A stretch of 64,000 nucleotides of DNA from an uncultured Eggerthellaceae bacterium. Its GTDB lineage: Bacteria > Actinomycetota > Coriobacteriia > Coriobacteriales > Eggerthellaceae. The notes under the pieces were generated by a model. That model was given only the letters and a program-made list of their open reading frames with translations. It was not told the origin of the DNA and made no database searches. The DNA is taken from the NCBI GenBank assembly GCA_934670115.1, contig CAKUOV010000004.1, forward strand, positions 45,650 through 109,649, in the 5' to 3' direction. Below, one piece after another: positions 52,449 to 62,575 of this stretch (position 1 is its first letter; each line of letters starts with the position of its first letter). The position numbers and the translations under genes were made by a program.

Positions 52449-54443
52449 ATGGCACAAGCATCTGCCGCATACGGCAACGACAGCATTCGACAACTGAAAG
52501 ACGAGCAGCGCGTACGCCTGCGACCTGCGGTTATTTTTGGTTCGGACGGCCTTGACGGCTGTGAGCACGCAGTATTTGAGATCCTTTCCAACTCGGTGGA
52601 CGAGGCGCGCCAAGGGTATGGCCACCTTATCACGCTGACCGTTTTCAAGGATAAATCCATCCAAGTGGAAGATAACGGCCGCGGCTGCCCGCTTGACTGG
52701 AACTCGGTGGAGAAGCGCTTCAACTGGGAATTGGTCTTCTGCGAGCTGTACGCCGGCGGCAAATACGACAACAACCAAGGCGGCGACTACGATTACTCCC
52801 TGGGCACCAACGGCCTGGGTTCGTGCGCAACGCAGTATGCTTCCGAATACATGGACGTTACCGTGTGGCGCGAAGGCAACAAATACCAGCTGCATTTCCA
52901 GAAAGGCAAAGTGGTGGGCGCCAAGAAAAAGGCGCTTACCGTGGAGCCCACGGATGAAACGCGCACTGGCACTACCATTAAATGGCGTCCTGACCTGGAA
53001 GTATTTACGTCTATCGACATTCCTATCGAGTGGTTCCAAGAAACGCTGCGCCGTCAGGCGGTTGTGAACGCGAATGTGACGTTCCGCTTGCTGGTGGAAG
53101 GCGATGAGGGCTTCACCCAGGAAGAGTTCTGCTACCCCAAGGGCATTGAGGACTACATTCTGGAGAAAATCGGCCACGATTACCTGACCGAGCCGTTCTT
53201 CATCCAAGCCGACCGCCGCGGCCGCGATCGCGACGACCTGCCTGATTACAGCGTGAAAATCACGGCGTGCTTCTGCTTCTCGCGCGGCTTGCAGATGCAG
53301 GAGTACTATCACAATTCCAGCTGGCTGGAAAACGGCGGCTCGCCCGAAAAAGCGGCGCGCAGCGCGTTTACCAGCGCAATTGATGCGTATATCAAGCAGC
53401 AGGGCAAATACACGAAAAACGAAACGCCCATCAAGTGGCAAGACGTGCAAGACTGCTTGGTGTTGGTAACGAACTGCTTCTCCACGCAAACAAGCTACGA
53501 GAACCAAACGAAAAAAGCCATCAACAATAAGTTCATCCAGCAGGCCATGACCGCATTCATCAAAGAGCGCATGGAAACGTACTTGATTGAGAATAAGGCC
53601 GCGGCCGATAAAATCATGGAACAGGTGCTCATCAACAAGCGTTCGCGTGAAAACGCCGAGAAAACGCGCCAGAGCATCAAGACGAACTTGCAGCAGAAAA
53701 CCGATATGTCCAACCGCGTGCAGAAGTTCATCGACTGCCGCTCGAAAGACAAGGATCGCCGCGAAGTCTATATTGTAGAAGGCGACTCTGCAGCGGGCGC
53801 CTGCCGCCAGTCACGCGATGCGGAGTTCCAGGGCATTATGCCTGTTCGCGGTAAGATTCTGAACTGTCTGAAGGAAGATTACCCGCGTATTTTCAAGTCC
53901 GAGATCATCATGGATTTGCTGCGCGTTTTAGGTTGCGGCGTAGAGGTCAAAGACAAGCGTCTGAAGAATTTGGGCACGTTTGACCTGGACAACTTGAACT
54001 GGAACAAAGTCATCATCTGCACCGATGCCGACGTTGATGGCTATCACATTCGCACGCTTATCCTGACCATGCTCTACCGACTGGTGCCCACGCTTATCAA
54101 CGAGGGTTACGTGTATATCGCCGAATCACCGCTCTACGAGATCAACTGCAAAGAGAAGACGTATTTCGCTTACACGGAAGCGGAAAAAGCGAATATCCTG
54201 GAAGAGATTAACGGCCAGAAATGTTCCATTAACCGCTCCAAAGGTTTGGGCGAGAACGACCCCGACATGATGTGGCTGACTACCATGAATCCGGAAACGC
54301 GCCGCCTGATTAAGGTGCTGCCCGAAGACGTGGTGCAGATGGAAACCATGTTCAACTTGCTGCTGGGCACCGATGACGAAGGCCGCAAGCGGCACATTGC
54401 CGAGCACGGCAAAGAGTATCTGGATCAGTTGGATTTGCAGTAG
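52449..54443 (+). CDS. Type IIA DNA topoisomerase B subunit (divergent ParE/GyrB)
   Basis: 664 residues. ATPase (GHKL) motifs: EILSNSVDEA, VEDNGRGCPLDW and GTNGLGSCATQY. Toprim motifs: YIVEGDSAAGACRQSRDAEF and ICTDADVDGYHIRTLIL. The conserved QTKTKLGN motif is altered to NQTKKAINN, and the sequence is clearly apart from ordinary GyrB. It is followed after 12 bp by the A subunit gene, so the pair forms one heterotetramer. Whether it acts as topoisomerase IV or a second gyrase cannot be decided here. Confidence 0.88.
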   Translation: MAQASAAYGNDSIRQLKDEQRVRLRPAVIFGSDGLDGCEHAVFEILSNSVDEARQGYGHLITLTVFKDKSIQVEDNGRGCPLDWNSVEKRFNWELVFCELYAGGKYDNNQGGDYDYSLGTNGLGSCATQYASEYMDVTVWREGNKYQLHFQKGKVVGAKKKALTVEPTDETRTGTTIKWRPDLEVFTSIDIPIEWFQETLRRQAVVNANVTFRLLVEGDEGFTQEEFCYPKGIEDYILEKIGHDYLTEPFFIQADRRGRDRDDLPDYSVKITACFCFSRGLQMQEYYHNSSWLENGGSPEKAARSAFTSAIDAYIKQQGKYTKNETPIKWQDVQDCLVLVTNCFSTQTSYENQTKKAINNKFIQQAMTAFIKERMETYLIENKAAADKIMEQVLINKRSRENAEKTRQSIKTNLQQKTDMSNRVQKFIDCRSKDKDRREVYIVEGDSAAGACRQSRDAEFQGIMPVRGKILNCLKEDYPRIFKSEIIMDLLRVLGCGVEVKDKRLKNLGTFDLDNLNWNKVIICTDADVDGYHIRTLILTMLYRLVPTLINEGYVYIAESPLYEINCKEKTYFAYTEAEKANILEEINGQKCSINRSKGLGENDPDMMWLTTMNPETRRLIKVLPEDVVQMETMFNLLLGTDDEGRKRHIAEHGKEYLDQLDLQ

Positions 54444-54455
54444 GTTGGATGAGTC

Positions 54456-56696
54456 ATGGCAAAAAGAACAACAAAGAAAGAAACCGCGAAGCGTCGCGTG
54501 AATAACCCGAACGTAATTGGCCTGCACTCCGAGGTTCTTGAGCAGCCCATTACGCAAACGCTTGAAGTGAATTACATGCCGTACGCCATGAGCACGAATG
54601 TGTCCCGTGCGTTCCCGGAAATCGATGGTTTCAAGCCGTCGCATCGCAAGCTGCTCTATACCATGTATAAGATGGGCCTGCTCACGGGCGCGCGCCAGAA
54701 AAGCGCGAATATCGTGGGTCAGACCATGAAGCTGAACCCCCATGGCGACGCCGCCATCTACGAAACCATGGTGCGCCTGGCCACGGGAAACGAGGCGCTG
54801 CTTACGCCGTTTGTGGATTCCAAGGGCAACTTCGGCAAGTATTATTCCGGCGATATGAGCTACGCGGCGTCGCGTTATACGGAAGCAAAGCTTTCGCCCA
54901 TTTGCGCGGAAGTGTTCAAGGACATCGACAAAGACCCGGTGGATTTTGTCGATAGCTACGATGGCGCCATGCAAGAGCCGCGCTTGCTGCCTACCGCTTT
55001 CCCGAATGTGCTGGTCAGCGCGAATAAAGGCATTGGTGTTGCCATGGCATCTGACATTTGCGGCTTCAACTTGAACGAAGTGTGCGAAACCACCATGCGC
55101 TTTCTGAAGGACCCGGAATGCGACTTGTTCGAAACGCTGCCGGCACCGGATTTTTCCACCGGGGGCGAGATCGTGTACCGCCGCTCCGAGCTGGAGCGCG
55201 TGTACGAAACAGGCACGGGTGGCTTCCAGATTCGCTCGCGTTGGCGCTACCTGCCCGAAGAGCGCATCATTGAGGTGTACGAAATTCCGTACACCACGAA
55301 AACCGATGTGATTATCGACCGCATTGTCAAGCTTTCCAAGGAAGGCAAAGTGCGCGAGATTGTGGACATCCGCGACGAAACGGACTTGTCGGGTCTGCGC
55401 ATTGCCATTGACATCAAGCGCGGCGTTGACCCCGAGCAGCTCATGGCGAAACTCTTCCAAATGACTACGCTGCAAGATACGTTCTCGTGCAACTTCAATG
55501 TACTGGTCGATGGCTATCCGCGCGTTATGGGCGTGCGTCAGATCTTAAGGGAGTGGGTTGCATGGCGCGTGGAAAGCACGCGTCGCCGCGTGACGTTTGA
55601 CCTGAACAAGAAGTCCGAGCGTCTGCATTTGCTGCATGGTCTGGAAGCCATTTTGCTGGATATCGATAAAGCAGTCGAAATCATTCGCCACACCAAGCTT
55701 GAGGCCGATGTTGTGCCGAACTTGATGGAGGGCTTCGGCATTGACCGCACACAGGCGGAATTTGTGGCGGATATCAAGCTGCGTAACATCAACGAGGAAT
55801 ATATCCTGAATCGCACGAACGATATTGCAAAGCTGGAAGAGGACATTGCCGAGCTGAACAAGATCTTAAGCAGCGAGAAGAACATCAAGCAAGTTATCTA
55901 TAAAGAGCTCGCCGCCATCAATAAGAAGTATGTGACGCCGCGCAAGACTGGTATGGTTGAACCCAGCGAGATTGTGGAAATACCCACTGAGCCCGAGGTT
56001 GAGGAATATCCCGTGACCATTCGCGTGTCGCGTGCGGGGTACTTGAAGAAGCTCACCGAGCGCGTACTTCGCACGAACGCCGATCACAAGTACAAAGACG
56101 GTGACACGCCGTGGCTTGAGTTCGAGTCAAATAATACGCATGAGCTGCTGGTATTCACCGATAAGGGACAGTGCTACAAGTGCAAGGTGGCGGCGCTTGA
56201 AGATACGAAATCGGCGCAGCTGGGCACGTTTTTGCCCACGGAGCTGGAGCTTGAGCAGGATGAAAACATTGTGTGGGTGCTTGATCCCGGCGAGTACAAG
56301 TACAGCGTGCTGTTCTGCTTCGAAAACGGCCGCGTGGCACGTGTGGCGCTTTCGGGTTATGCCACGAAGCAAAACCGCAAAAAGCTGAAAAACGCCCTGT
56401 ATACGGGCAGCCCGCTTTTGCAGGCAATTATCCTCACGGAAGACCGCGAGTTAGCATTGTGCTCTAGCGACAACCGCGTGGTGATGTTCGATACCGCGCT
56501 TTTGCGCACGAAGACCACGAACAACACGCAAGGCGTGCAAGCGTTTACCATCAAGGGTGCGCGCCACGTGATTGCGGTGGGAAGTCTTGAGGAATTCGTG
56601 GGCGCGGCGGCTGACCCCGAGCGTTTCCGTGCGGCATCGTTGCCGTCAACGGGGTATCCCATTCGCGAGCAGGATCAAAAATCGCTGTTTGAGTAG
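54456..56696 (+). CDS. Type IIA DNA topoisomerase A subunit (divergent ParC/GyrA)
   Basis: 746 residues. The DNA-cleaving Tyr is Tyr141 in YAASRYTEAKLSP. The quinolone-determining region reads NPHGDAAIYETMV: Ala99 and Glu103 occupy the places of E. coli GyrA Ser83 and Asp87. A long coiled-coil region spans about 440-490, and a C-terminal beta-propeller-like part follows (ELLVFTDKGQCYKCKVAALE). No clear GyrA box was found, favouring a topoisomerase IV-like role. It lies 12 bp after the B subunit gene. Confidence 0.88.
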   Translation: MAKRTTKKETAKRRVNNPNVIGLHSEVLEQPITQTLEVNYMPYAMSTNVSRAFPEIDGFKPSHRKLLYTMYKMGLLTGARQKSANIVGQTMKLNPHGDAAIYETMVRLATGNEALLTPFVDSKGNFGKYYSGDMSYAASRYTEAKLSPICAEVFKDIDKDPVDFVDSYDGAMQEPRLLPTAFPNVLVSANKGIGVAMASDICGFNLNEVCETTMRFLKDPECDLFETLPAPDFSTGGEIVYRRSELERVYETGTGGFQIRSRWRYLPEERIIEVYEIPYTTKTDVIIDRIVKLSKEGKVREIVDIRDETDLSGLRIAIDIKRGVDPEQLMAKLFQMTTLQDTFSCNFNVLVDGYPRVMGVRQILREWVAWRVESTRRRVTFDLNKKSERLHLLHGLEAILLDIDKAVEIIRHTKLEADVVPNLMEGFGIDRTQAEFVADIKLRNINEEYILNRTNDIAKLEEDIAELNKILSSEKNIKQVIYKELAAINKKYVTPRKTGMVEPSEIVEIPTEPEVEEYPVTIRVSRAGYLKKLTERVLRTNADHKYKDGDTPWLEFESNNTHELLVFTDKGQCYKCKVAALEDTKSAQLGTFLPTELELEQDENIVWVLDPGEYKYSVLFCFENGRVARVALSGYATKQNRKKLKNALYTGSPLLQAIILTEDRELALCSSDNRVVMFDTALLRTKTTNNTQGVQAFTIKGARHVIAVGSLEEFVGAAADPERFRAASLPSTGYPIREQDQKSLFE

Positions 56697-56862
56697 ACGG
56701 TTCCTTCACCTTCTCCTTTTCCCAAAAGGAACGATTCTGTATCGGTTGTTTTCTGACATGCAGCGGTGTTTTATACTACTTCCAACAGAAAGCGCGCCCG
56801 GGGAACGACGGGGAAACGACGATCTTCGGCGGGGCGCACGAATTGTTATTGCGGGGTACGAT

Positions 56863-58290
56863 ATGGCTAAACTGCGTTTTAAGAACAAGCAAGAAAATCA
56901 AACGATATCGGAAGAACAAGCGCCTGAACAGGTGGTAAACCCTGAGGAGCTCATTGACGTGCGTGCTCTTACGGAGCGGTTGGTGCAAGACCACGACCTT
57001 TCCGATTCCGATGTTGACGAGATTCTGGAGGCAACGCGTCTTCGCCAAAAACAGCAAGTGCTCACCGTTGCCGAGCTGAATGAGATTATGGAAGCGGCGC
57101 GCGGCGGTACGCGCACGAAGACGTTCGATAAGATTCCGATTCCGGTACGTATCTTCGCCATTGGATTTATTGTTGTGGGTGTTTTGGCGCTGGTACCGGC
57201 GCTGCTCATTGTGCTTTCCGCGTTCAATATGGATCTTTCCGATTTGTTGGGTCGCGCGAACTTGAAGCAATATACCGTTACGACGATGGTTGTTGCCGTT
57301 ATTGATGCTGTGGCGTTTGTGGTACACGCGTCGTTGAATGTTATCATCGGCATTCGCCTTTTGCGCGGGCATCGCGCGAAAGCGGGCGTGCTGTTGTGGA
57401 GTGCGGTTGCCGTTGGTATCGTGGCATTTGTGTGCGACGTGATGCTTACCGGTACGCATGCGTCTGTTCTTTCCGAGCTCATCAGCGTTGTGCTGCTTAT
57501 CGGCTTTTCCGTGTATCTGAACCCGGCTATCGAACGCGGCGAGCGTTTGCGTCGCGGTTTGCGCGATATCGATTTGGAGACGCACGCCGAAGCGGGCACG
57601 CTTGGCCTTGCCGATAAAGGCCAGGGTTTCATTCGCCTGGATTTCTTCAACGTGTTCTGGACGTTTGTAGTGTGCTGCATTTTGGGCGATGTGGTTGAGC
57701 TGGCGTTTCACATGATTGCCGTTGAGCCTGGTGTATACCAGGATCGCGCGGGCCTGCTTTATGGACCGTTCAGTCCCATTTACGGCGTGGGTGCGGTGCT
57801 CATGACGATTGCGCTCAACCGCTTCAAAGATAAAAACGTGCTGCTTATTTTTGTCATTTGCACGATTATCGGTGGTGCGTTCGAGTATTTCGTAAGCTGG
57901 TTTATGGAAATCGGCTTTGGCGCCGTGGCATGGAATTACGATGACCAGTGGCTTGGCTGGCTGTTTGGCGGACGTACGTGCCCGCTGTATGCATCGATGT
58001 TTGGCCTGTTGGGCGTGGTATGGATTAAGGCTATGCTGCCGTGGCTGCTGAAGCTGATCAATCGCATTCCTTGGAACAAGCGTGTCGTTGTCACCACGAT
58101 TTGCGGCATTCTTATGGCGGTGAACTGTGTTATGACGCTGCAGGCGCTTGACAACTGGTATTCGCGCAGCGCCGGCATAGAGCCCATAACGCCCATCGAG
58201 CAATTCTACGCCGAGCATTATCCGAACGATTTCATGGAGAACCGCTTCCAGAGCATGACGATTCATCCCGAGCAAGCAGCGCGAAGCTAA
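56863..58290 (+). CDS. Membrane protein of the CmpB (ABC_trans_CmpB) family
   Basis: 475 residues. A soluble N-terminal segment of about 90 residues (acidic, helical) is followed by roughly ten membrane helices. The C-terminal half (FWTFVVCCILGDVVELAFH, YGPFSPIYGVGAVLM, GGAFEYFVSWFMEIGFG, WNYDDQWLGWLFGGRTC) is typical of the 'putative ABC transporter permease' family with YGPF and W-Y motifs; its biochemical role is not established. Start at ATG 56863, with only a weak ribosome site. It is followed after 28 bp by a kinase-like gene. Confidence 0.78.
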   Translation: MAKLRFKNKQENQTISEEQAPEQVVNPEELIDVRALTERLVQDHDLSDSDVDEILEATRLRQKQQVLTVAELNEIMEAARGGTRTKTFDKIPIPVRIFAIGFIVVGVLALVPALLIVLSAFNMDLSDLLGRANLKQYTVTTMVVAVIDAVAFVVHASLNVIIGIRLLRGHRAKAGVLLWSAVAVGIVAFVCDVMLTGTHASVLSELISVVLLIGFSVYLNPAIERGERLRRGLRDIDLETHAEAGTLGLADKGQGFIRLDFFNVFWTFVVCCILGDVVELAFHMIAVEPGVYQDRAGLLYGPFSPIYGVGAVLMTIALNRFKDKNVLLIFVICTIIGGAFEYFVSWFMEIGFGAVAWNYDDQWLGWLFGGRTCPLYASMFGLLGVVWIKAMLPWLLKLINRIPWNKRVVVTTICGILMAVNCVMTLQALDNWYSRSAGIEPITPIEQFYAEHYPNDFMENRFQSMTIHPEQAARS

Positions 58291-58318
58291 CGTTTAGGGC
58301 GTCGAGGGATTACACGAG

Positions 58319-59485
58319 ATGGCAAGTGAAAACAACGAAGAAATAGCGCGCTACTTGCGCAACAATGCTGCATTGTGCGATGCGCTGGGGCTGAGCGCGG
58401 ATGCGTGTTTGGCGGTTGAGCCGCTGGGAAAAGGCGAGCATAACGAGAATTACGTTTTCTGCGAAGGCGGCGCAAGTCGGCGTTTCGTGTTGCGCGTGAA
58501 TCGCGTTTCCCAGCCGTTCCACACGAAGCAAGTCGCGTATGAATATGCCGCGCTGCGCGCGCTTGAGCAAAGCGGATGCACGCCGCGCCCGCTGTATTGC
58601 GATGCTAGCGCTGCGGCTCCTGGCAATGGCGTGTTGGTGGAGAGCTTTTGTCCTGGTAGCGAGCTTGATTTCGACGATCTGAAGCCGGGCGATTTGCAAA
58701 AAGTCGCACGTCTTATGGCAAGCGTTCATGCTGTTCCTGTCGATGAATCGTGCGGATTATATAGACCCGATGATCCCTTGAAGCAGCTTTTCAACGAATG
58801 TATCGATCGCTTCTCGGTATACAAGGGCACGGCGTTAGAAGATGCGCGTTTTACGCGCTGGATAGAGCGCTTCTTCGCAGAAACGCAGAAAAAGATCGAT
58901 GCCAGCCCCGACCCCGATGAGAATCGTCGCGTCATCAATACTGAAACGCTGCCATCGCATTTCTTGTTGCTTGACGGCGAAGAAGGGAAGGATGCTGCCA
59001 TACGGGGCGCAACCTCCGCGCGCGTGGCTTCTGGCGCATCGAGCGGGTGCGCTGCGACTGCGGGCGCATGTGCGCCGGCAGGTTCGGCGCCCGCCGCAAC
59101 AGAGCCGACAGCTACAAGTGGCCTGGGGGCGTTCGTGGACTGGGAGCGTCCTATTTTAGGCGAAGTGGCACAGGACCTGGCGTTTTTCGTGGCGCCGTCT
59201 ACTACGTTTTGGGATAGCGTGTACTTGTTCCCGCACAAGGACATCCAGCCGTTCTTGGATGAATATTGGCGCACGGTTGATGGCCGCTTCGACAAGGGAC
59301 GGTTCGAGGCGCGCTTTGACGCATATCTTGCCGTGTCTGTTTTGCGCAGCCAGACTTGGTTTTGCAAGAACGCTGCACGCTACGCACAAGGCGCGGGCGC
59401 CCATACCGTCCAGCGCACGTTTGATAAATGGGATATCTATACATCCGATGAATTCAACGAAATGCTCCTGCGTGAATGCTTCTAG
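58319..59485 (+). CDS. Choline kinase/aminoglycoside phosphotransferase-like protein
   Basis: 388 residues. The N-lobe has a nucleotide-binding GKGEHNENYVF loop and FVLRVNRVS with the likely ATP Lys replaced by Arg. The usual catalytic HxDxxxxN is replaced by NTETLPSHFLL, while the metal-binding Asp is kept in AFVDWERPILG. An 'NTE...' version of the loop is known in some archaeal-type members. An Ala/Gly/Ser/Thr-rich insert of about 45 residues separates the two motifs. It is in an apparent operon with the CmpB-type gene. Substrate unknown. Confidence 0.75.
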   Translation: MASENNEEIARYLRNNAALCDALGLSADACLAVEPLGKGEHNENYVFCEGGASRRFVLRVNRVSQPFHTKQVAYEYAALRALEQSGCTPRPLYCDASAAAPGNGVLVESFCPGSELDFDDLKPGDLQKVARLMASVHAVPVDESCGLYRPDDPLKQLFNECIDRFSVYKGTALEDARFTRWIERFFAETQKKIDASPDPDENRRVINTETLPSHFLLLDGEEGKDAAIRGATSARVASGASSGCAATAGACAPAGSAPAATEPTATSGLGAFVDWERPILGEVAQDLAFFVAPSTTFWDSVYLFPHKDIQPFLDEYWRTVDGRFDKGRFEARFDAYLAVSVLRSQTWFCKNAARYAQGAGAHTVQRTFDKWDIYTSDEFNEMLLRECF

Positions 59486-59522
59486 CTTTTGCTTTGCGCC
59501 TGTTCCGTTTTTCGGTGAAAAT

Positions 59523-59553
59523 AGGGAAGGGTCCGTGACGGATTCGTTCCCTT
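59523..59553 (+). terminator. Terminator after kinase-like gene
   Basis: Stem AGGGAA...GTCCG / CGGAT...TTCCCT with a TTTC end. Confidence 0.55.
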
Positions 59554-59682
59554 TCGTGACAATGACCAGAGAGAAAAGCTAAGAGCCGCTCCTTTTCTGC
59601 TGACGTGTGAATAAAACCGCGTTGCCTTGGTATACTGTGCCCGTACGCTGTTTGGTGGGAGTGCGATAGGAGGAGGCTGGGC

Positions 59683-62424
59683 ATGAAACGTCAAACCCCC
59701 GCTTCACGCAAGATTGCAAATGTTTTTCTGTCGGTTGTTTTAGTGTTGGGGCTTGCGCCCGTGCCTGCATATGCGCAGCCAGCGGACAATGCAGGTGCCG
59801 CGCCGGCGGCTGCGGAAGGTTCTGCGTCTGCAATAGAAGGGTCTGGGGCTGCCGTTCTTGACGTCCCTGAATCGCCGTCCGGCTTTGCGGCCCCCGAATC
59901 TGTGTCTTCCGTTGCCGAATTGCAAGATGCTTCCGTCAGCGCTGCTTCTGAATCTGCAGCCCCCGCTGCGGAAGCGCCCATCAGCGCCATGCTCACTCCT
60001 GGCTGGATGCAAGAGGGCACGTGCGAGTGGAAAATCGATGCCGAGGGCAACCTTACGGTGCGTCCGTTGGGCAACGGTACTTCGGGCGAGATGCATGGAA
60101 GCTGGGGAGGTTCTTCCGGGTTGCCCTGGTATGATCAGCGCTTGTCAGTGAAAACGGCATATTTTGAACCGGGTGTGTCCATAGGAAGCTGCTTTGACCT
60201 GTTCAATGGGTGCAGTAATCTTGTTTCTGCTGATCTGTCTCAGCTTGACGCGTCGAACGTGACCACCATGGGCTATATGTTCACGGATTGCCATAGCCTG
60301 GAATCAGTCAACTTGCGCGGGCTCGATACGTCGAATGTTCGTTATATGGATAGCATGTTCTATTATTGCAAGTCGCTCACCTCGCTTGACTTATCCTCTT
60401 TCGATACCTCGAATGTCTTGAGCATGAGATCTCTGGTCTATGGATGCTCGAATCTCGTTTCGATTAACCTTTCGAATTTCAACACTTCAAGCGCAACGGA
60501 TATGGCCAGCATGTTTTCCGATTGCACCGCGCTCGCTTCGCTTGACGTTTCGAGTTTTGACACGTCGAACGTAACGAACATGGGTGGCATGTTTGCTTAT
60601 TGCCCTTCGCTCACCTCGCTTGATCTTTCGGGTTTTGACACGTCGAGCGTAACGAACATGGGTGGCATGTTCTCCAATTGCCGCTCGCTTGCCACGCTTG
60701 ACATTTCGGGCTTTGATACCGCGAAAGTAGAGCGTTTCCATACCATGTTCTCCAACTGCAAGGCTCTTACCTCGCTTGACTTGACGCATTTCGCTACGTC
60801 TTGTGCCGAGCATATGTCCAGCATGTTCTCCGATTGCGAAGCGCTCACCTCGCTTGACATTTCGAGCTTCAACACCTCAGGCGTGATAAGAATGGAGAGC
60901 ATGTTTGCTAACTGCGAAGCGCTCACCTCGCTTGATGTTTCGAGTTTTGACACTTCAAACGTGACGGATATGAAATACATGTTTTCCGGTTGCTCTTCAC
61001 TGGTGACTCTGGATCTTTCTTCGTTTGACACGTCGAACGTAACAGAAGCAAAGCAGATGTTCCATAGCTGCAATGCGCTCACCTCGCTTGATTTATCCCA
61101 TTTCGACTTGTCAAAGGTGGATTCCAGCACGTTGGGCGATCTTCTGTATGGGTGCTTCAAGCTTTCTCGATTGACGCTTGCTGCCGGGTTGGATCTTTCC
61201 AACAAATCGATGCTGAACAAGCGCCCTTGGATAGATACGGCGGGCAACGTTTTCGATAGCACGAACGCCATGCTGGCTGCGAATGCCGCGCGGACGTCTG
61301 GAGCAGAAACGTACGCGATTTTCCAGGTTTCCGATGGTTGGACCAGGTCGGGTTCGTGCGAGTGGATGATTGATACCGCCGGTATGCTTACGGTGCGGCC
61401 GCTGAGCTGCTTTACCCAGGGAAAGCTGGAGCATTGGATTGGGCTGGCTCCTTGGTATGCGCAGCGCGAGTCGGTGAAGGCGGTGCACATTCAGCCAGGC
61501 GTTATTGCGGTTACCTGCGAGTCCATGTTCTTCCAGTGTGGGAATATGGTTTCGGCCGACCTTTCCGGTCTGGATACGTCGCTGGCAACGAATATGTCCA
61601 AGATGTTTTACAGCTGTGAGTCGCTTGCCTCATTAGACCTTTCGGGTTTTGGTACGTCTTGCGTCACAACTATGAATTCCCTGTTCAGTGGCTGTAAAGC
61701 ACTTATATCGCTTGATTTGTCGATGCTTGACGCTTCAAATGTGAAGAGCATGAATTCGATGTTCAATGGATGCATGCGCCTTGCGGATTTGAACCTGAAG
61801 GGCTGGGACACTTCAAGCGTGACAGACATGGACGGCATGTTTATCGCTTGCTCGTCGCTTTCTTCGCTGGATTTGAGCTCGTTTGACACATCCCAGGTTG
61901 AAACCATGCGGTCGCTTTTTGCGGCTTGCGAGTCGCTTACGGCGCTCGATGTAACGTCGTTTAATACCGCGAATGTGAAAAAGATGGACTACATGTTCCA
62001 GGATTGCTCCCAGCTTAAGGCGATTTATGTATCGAAGGCGCTAAGCACAGCGAAGGTGGTGTCTTCGTCGGGCATGTTTTCGGGATGCCAAGAGCTCGTG
62101 GGCGGTGCTGGCACTACGTACGATGCTGCCTATACCGATGCAACGTATGCGCGCGTTGACCAAGGGTTTGCCGCTCCAGGGTATTTCTCACTGAAACGCG
62201 GCGATGTGACAGGAAATGGTCTGGTCAATGTGGTTGATGCCCAGATTGCTTACGAGATTGCCACCACCACGGCACATCAGGGTCATCCCGATTACGCGGT
62301 TATGCGTATCTGCGCCGATGTCACCGGACCAGCTGGTGTGCCCGATGGTCAGGTATATGCCGAAGACGCGTTTGCCATCCAGCATGCCGCCTTGCGCGGC
62401 TGGGGTGAGGCGCTAGCCTGCTAA
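59683..62424 (+). CDS. BspA-like leucine-rich-repeat surface protein with dockerin-like end
   Basis: 913 residues. Signal peptide MKRQTPASRKIANVFLSVVL (cleavage near AYA-QP), then a 70-residue Ala/Ser/Pro-rich linker. Two copies of a 'capping' module follow (GTCEWKIDAEGNLTVRPL near 110 and GSCEWMIDTAGMLTVRPL near 560). Each precedes a run of 24-residue BspA/DUF285 repeats (SLDLSSFDTSNV...MFSGC pattern): about 13 in the first block and 8 in the second. The C-terminus has the dockerin-like loop GDVTGNGLVNVVDAQIAYEI. BspA-type repeats mediate adhesion to host proteins or other bacteria in oral species. AGGAGG upstream of ATG 59683; a TATACT -10 box lies at 59631-59636. Confidence 0.87.
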   Translation: MKRQTPASRKIANVFLSVVLVLGLAPVPAYAQPADNAGAAPAAAEGSASAIEGSGAAVLDVPESPSGFAAPESVSSVAELQDASVSAASESAAPAAEAPISAMLTPGWMQEGTCEWKIDAEGNLTVRPLGNGTSGEMHGSWGGSSGLPWYDQRLSVKTAYFEPGVSIGSCFDLFNGCSNLVSADLSQLDASNVTTMGYMFTDCHSLESVNLRGLDTSNVRYMDSMFYYCKSLTSLDLSSFDTSNVLSMRSLVYGCSNLVSINLSNFNTSSATDMASMFSDCTALASLDVSSFDTSNVTNMGGMFAYCPSLTSLDLSGFDTSSVTNMGGMFSNCRSLATLDISGFDTAKVERFHTMFSNCKALTSLDLTHFATSCAEHMSSMFSDCEALTSLDISSFNTSGVIRMESMFANCEALTSLDVSSFDTSNVTDMKYMFSGCSSLVTLDLSSFDTSNVTEAKQMFHSCNALTSLDLSHFDLSKVDSSTLGDLLYGCFKLSRLTLAAGLDLSNKSMLNKRPWIDTAGNVFDSTNAMLAANAARTSGAETYAIFQVSDGWTRSGSCEWMIDTAGMLTVRPLSCFTQGKLEHWIGLAPWYAQRESVKAVHIQPGVIAVTCESMFFQCGNMVSADLSGLDTSLATNMSKMFYSCESLASLDLSGFGTSCVTTMNSLFSGCKALISLDLSMLDASNVKSMNSMFNGCMRLADLNLKGWDTSSVTDMDGMFIACSSLSSLDLSSFDTSQVETMRSLFAACESLTALDVTSFNTANVKKMDYMFQDCSQLKAIYVSKALSTAKVVSSSGMFSGCQELVGGAGTTYDAAYTDATYARVDQGFAAPGYFSLKRGDVTGNGLVNVVDAQIAYEIATTTAHQGHPDYAVMRICADVTGPAGVPDGQVYAEDAFAIQHAALRGWGEALAC

Positions 62425-62444
62425 CCCCTGTTAACCCAGCTTAT

Positions 62445-62476
62445 TTGTTGACAAATTACCCCACCTTTTGTCAACA
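62445..62476 (+). repeat. Dispersed palindromic repeat, copy 6
   Basis: TTGTTGACAAA - TTACCCCACC - TTTTGTCAACA, 20 bp after the BspA-like stop. Confidence 0.88.
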
Positions 62477-62490
62477 TTTTGAGCATTCGA

Positions 62491-62523
62491 AAACCCGAGG
62501 TGCCCCGCGCGCCTCGGGTTTTT
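62491..62523 (+). terminator. Terminator of the BspA-like gene
   Basis: Stem AAACCCGAGG / CCTCGGGTTT followed by TTT. Confidence 0.85.
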
Positions 62524-62575
62524 GCGTCCTGCTGTGGTGGATAGTCCGAGCGTGACGAGAGTGGCATCGAGGGCC

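Noticed and set aside
60200..61150. BspA repeats seen as a DNA-level satellite
   Set aside because: The 72 bp periodicity is explained by the 24-residue protein repeat; the units differ enough at DNA level to be ordinary diverged coding repeats.
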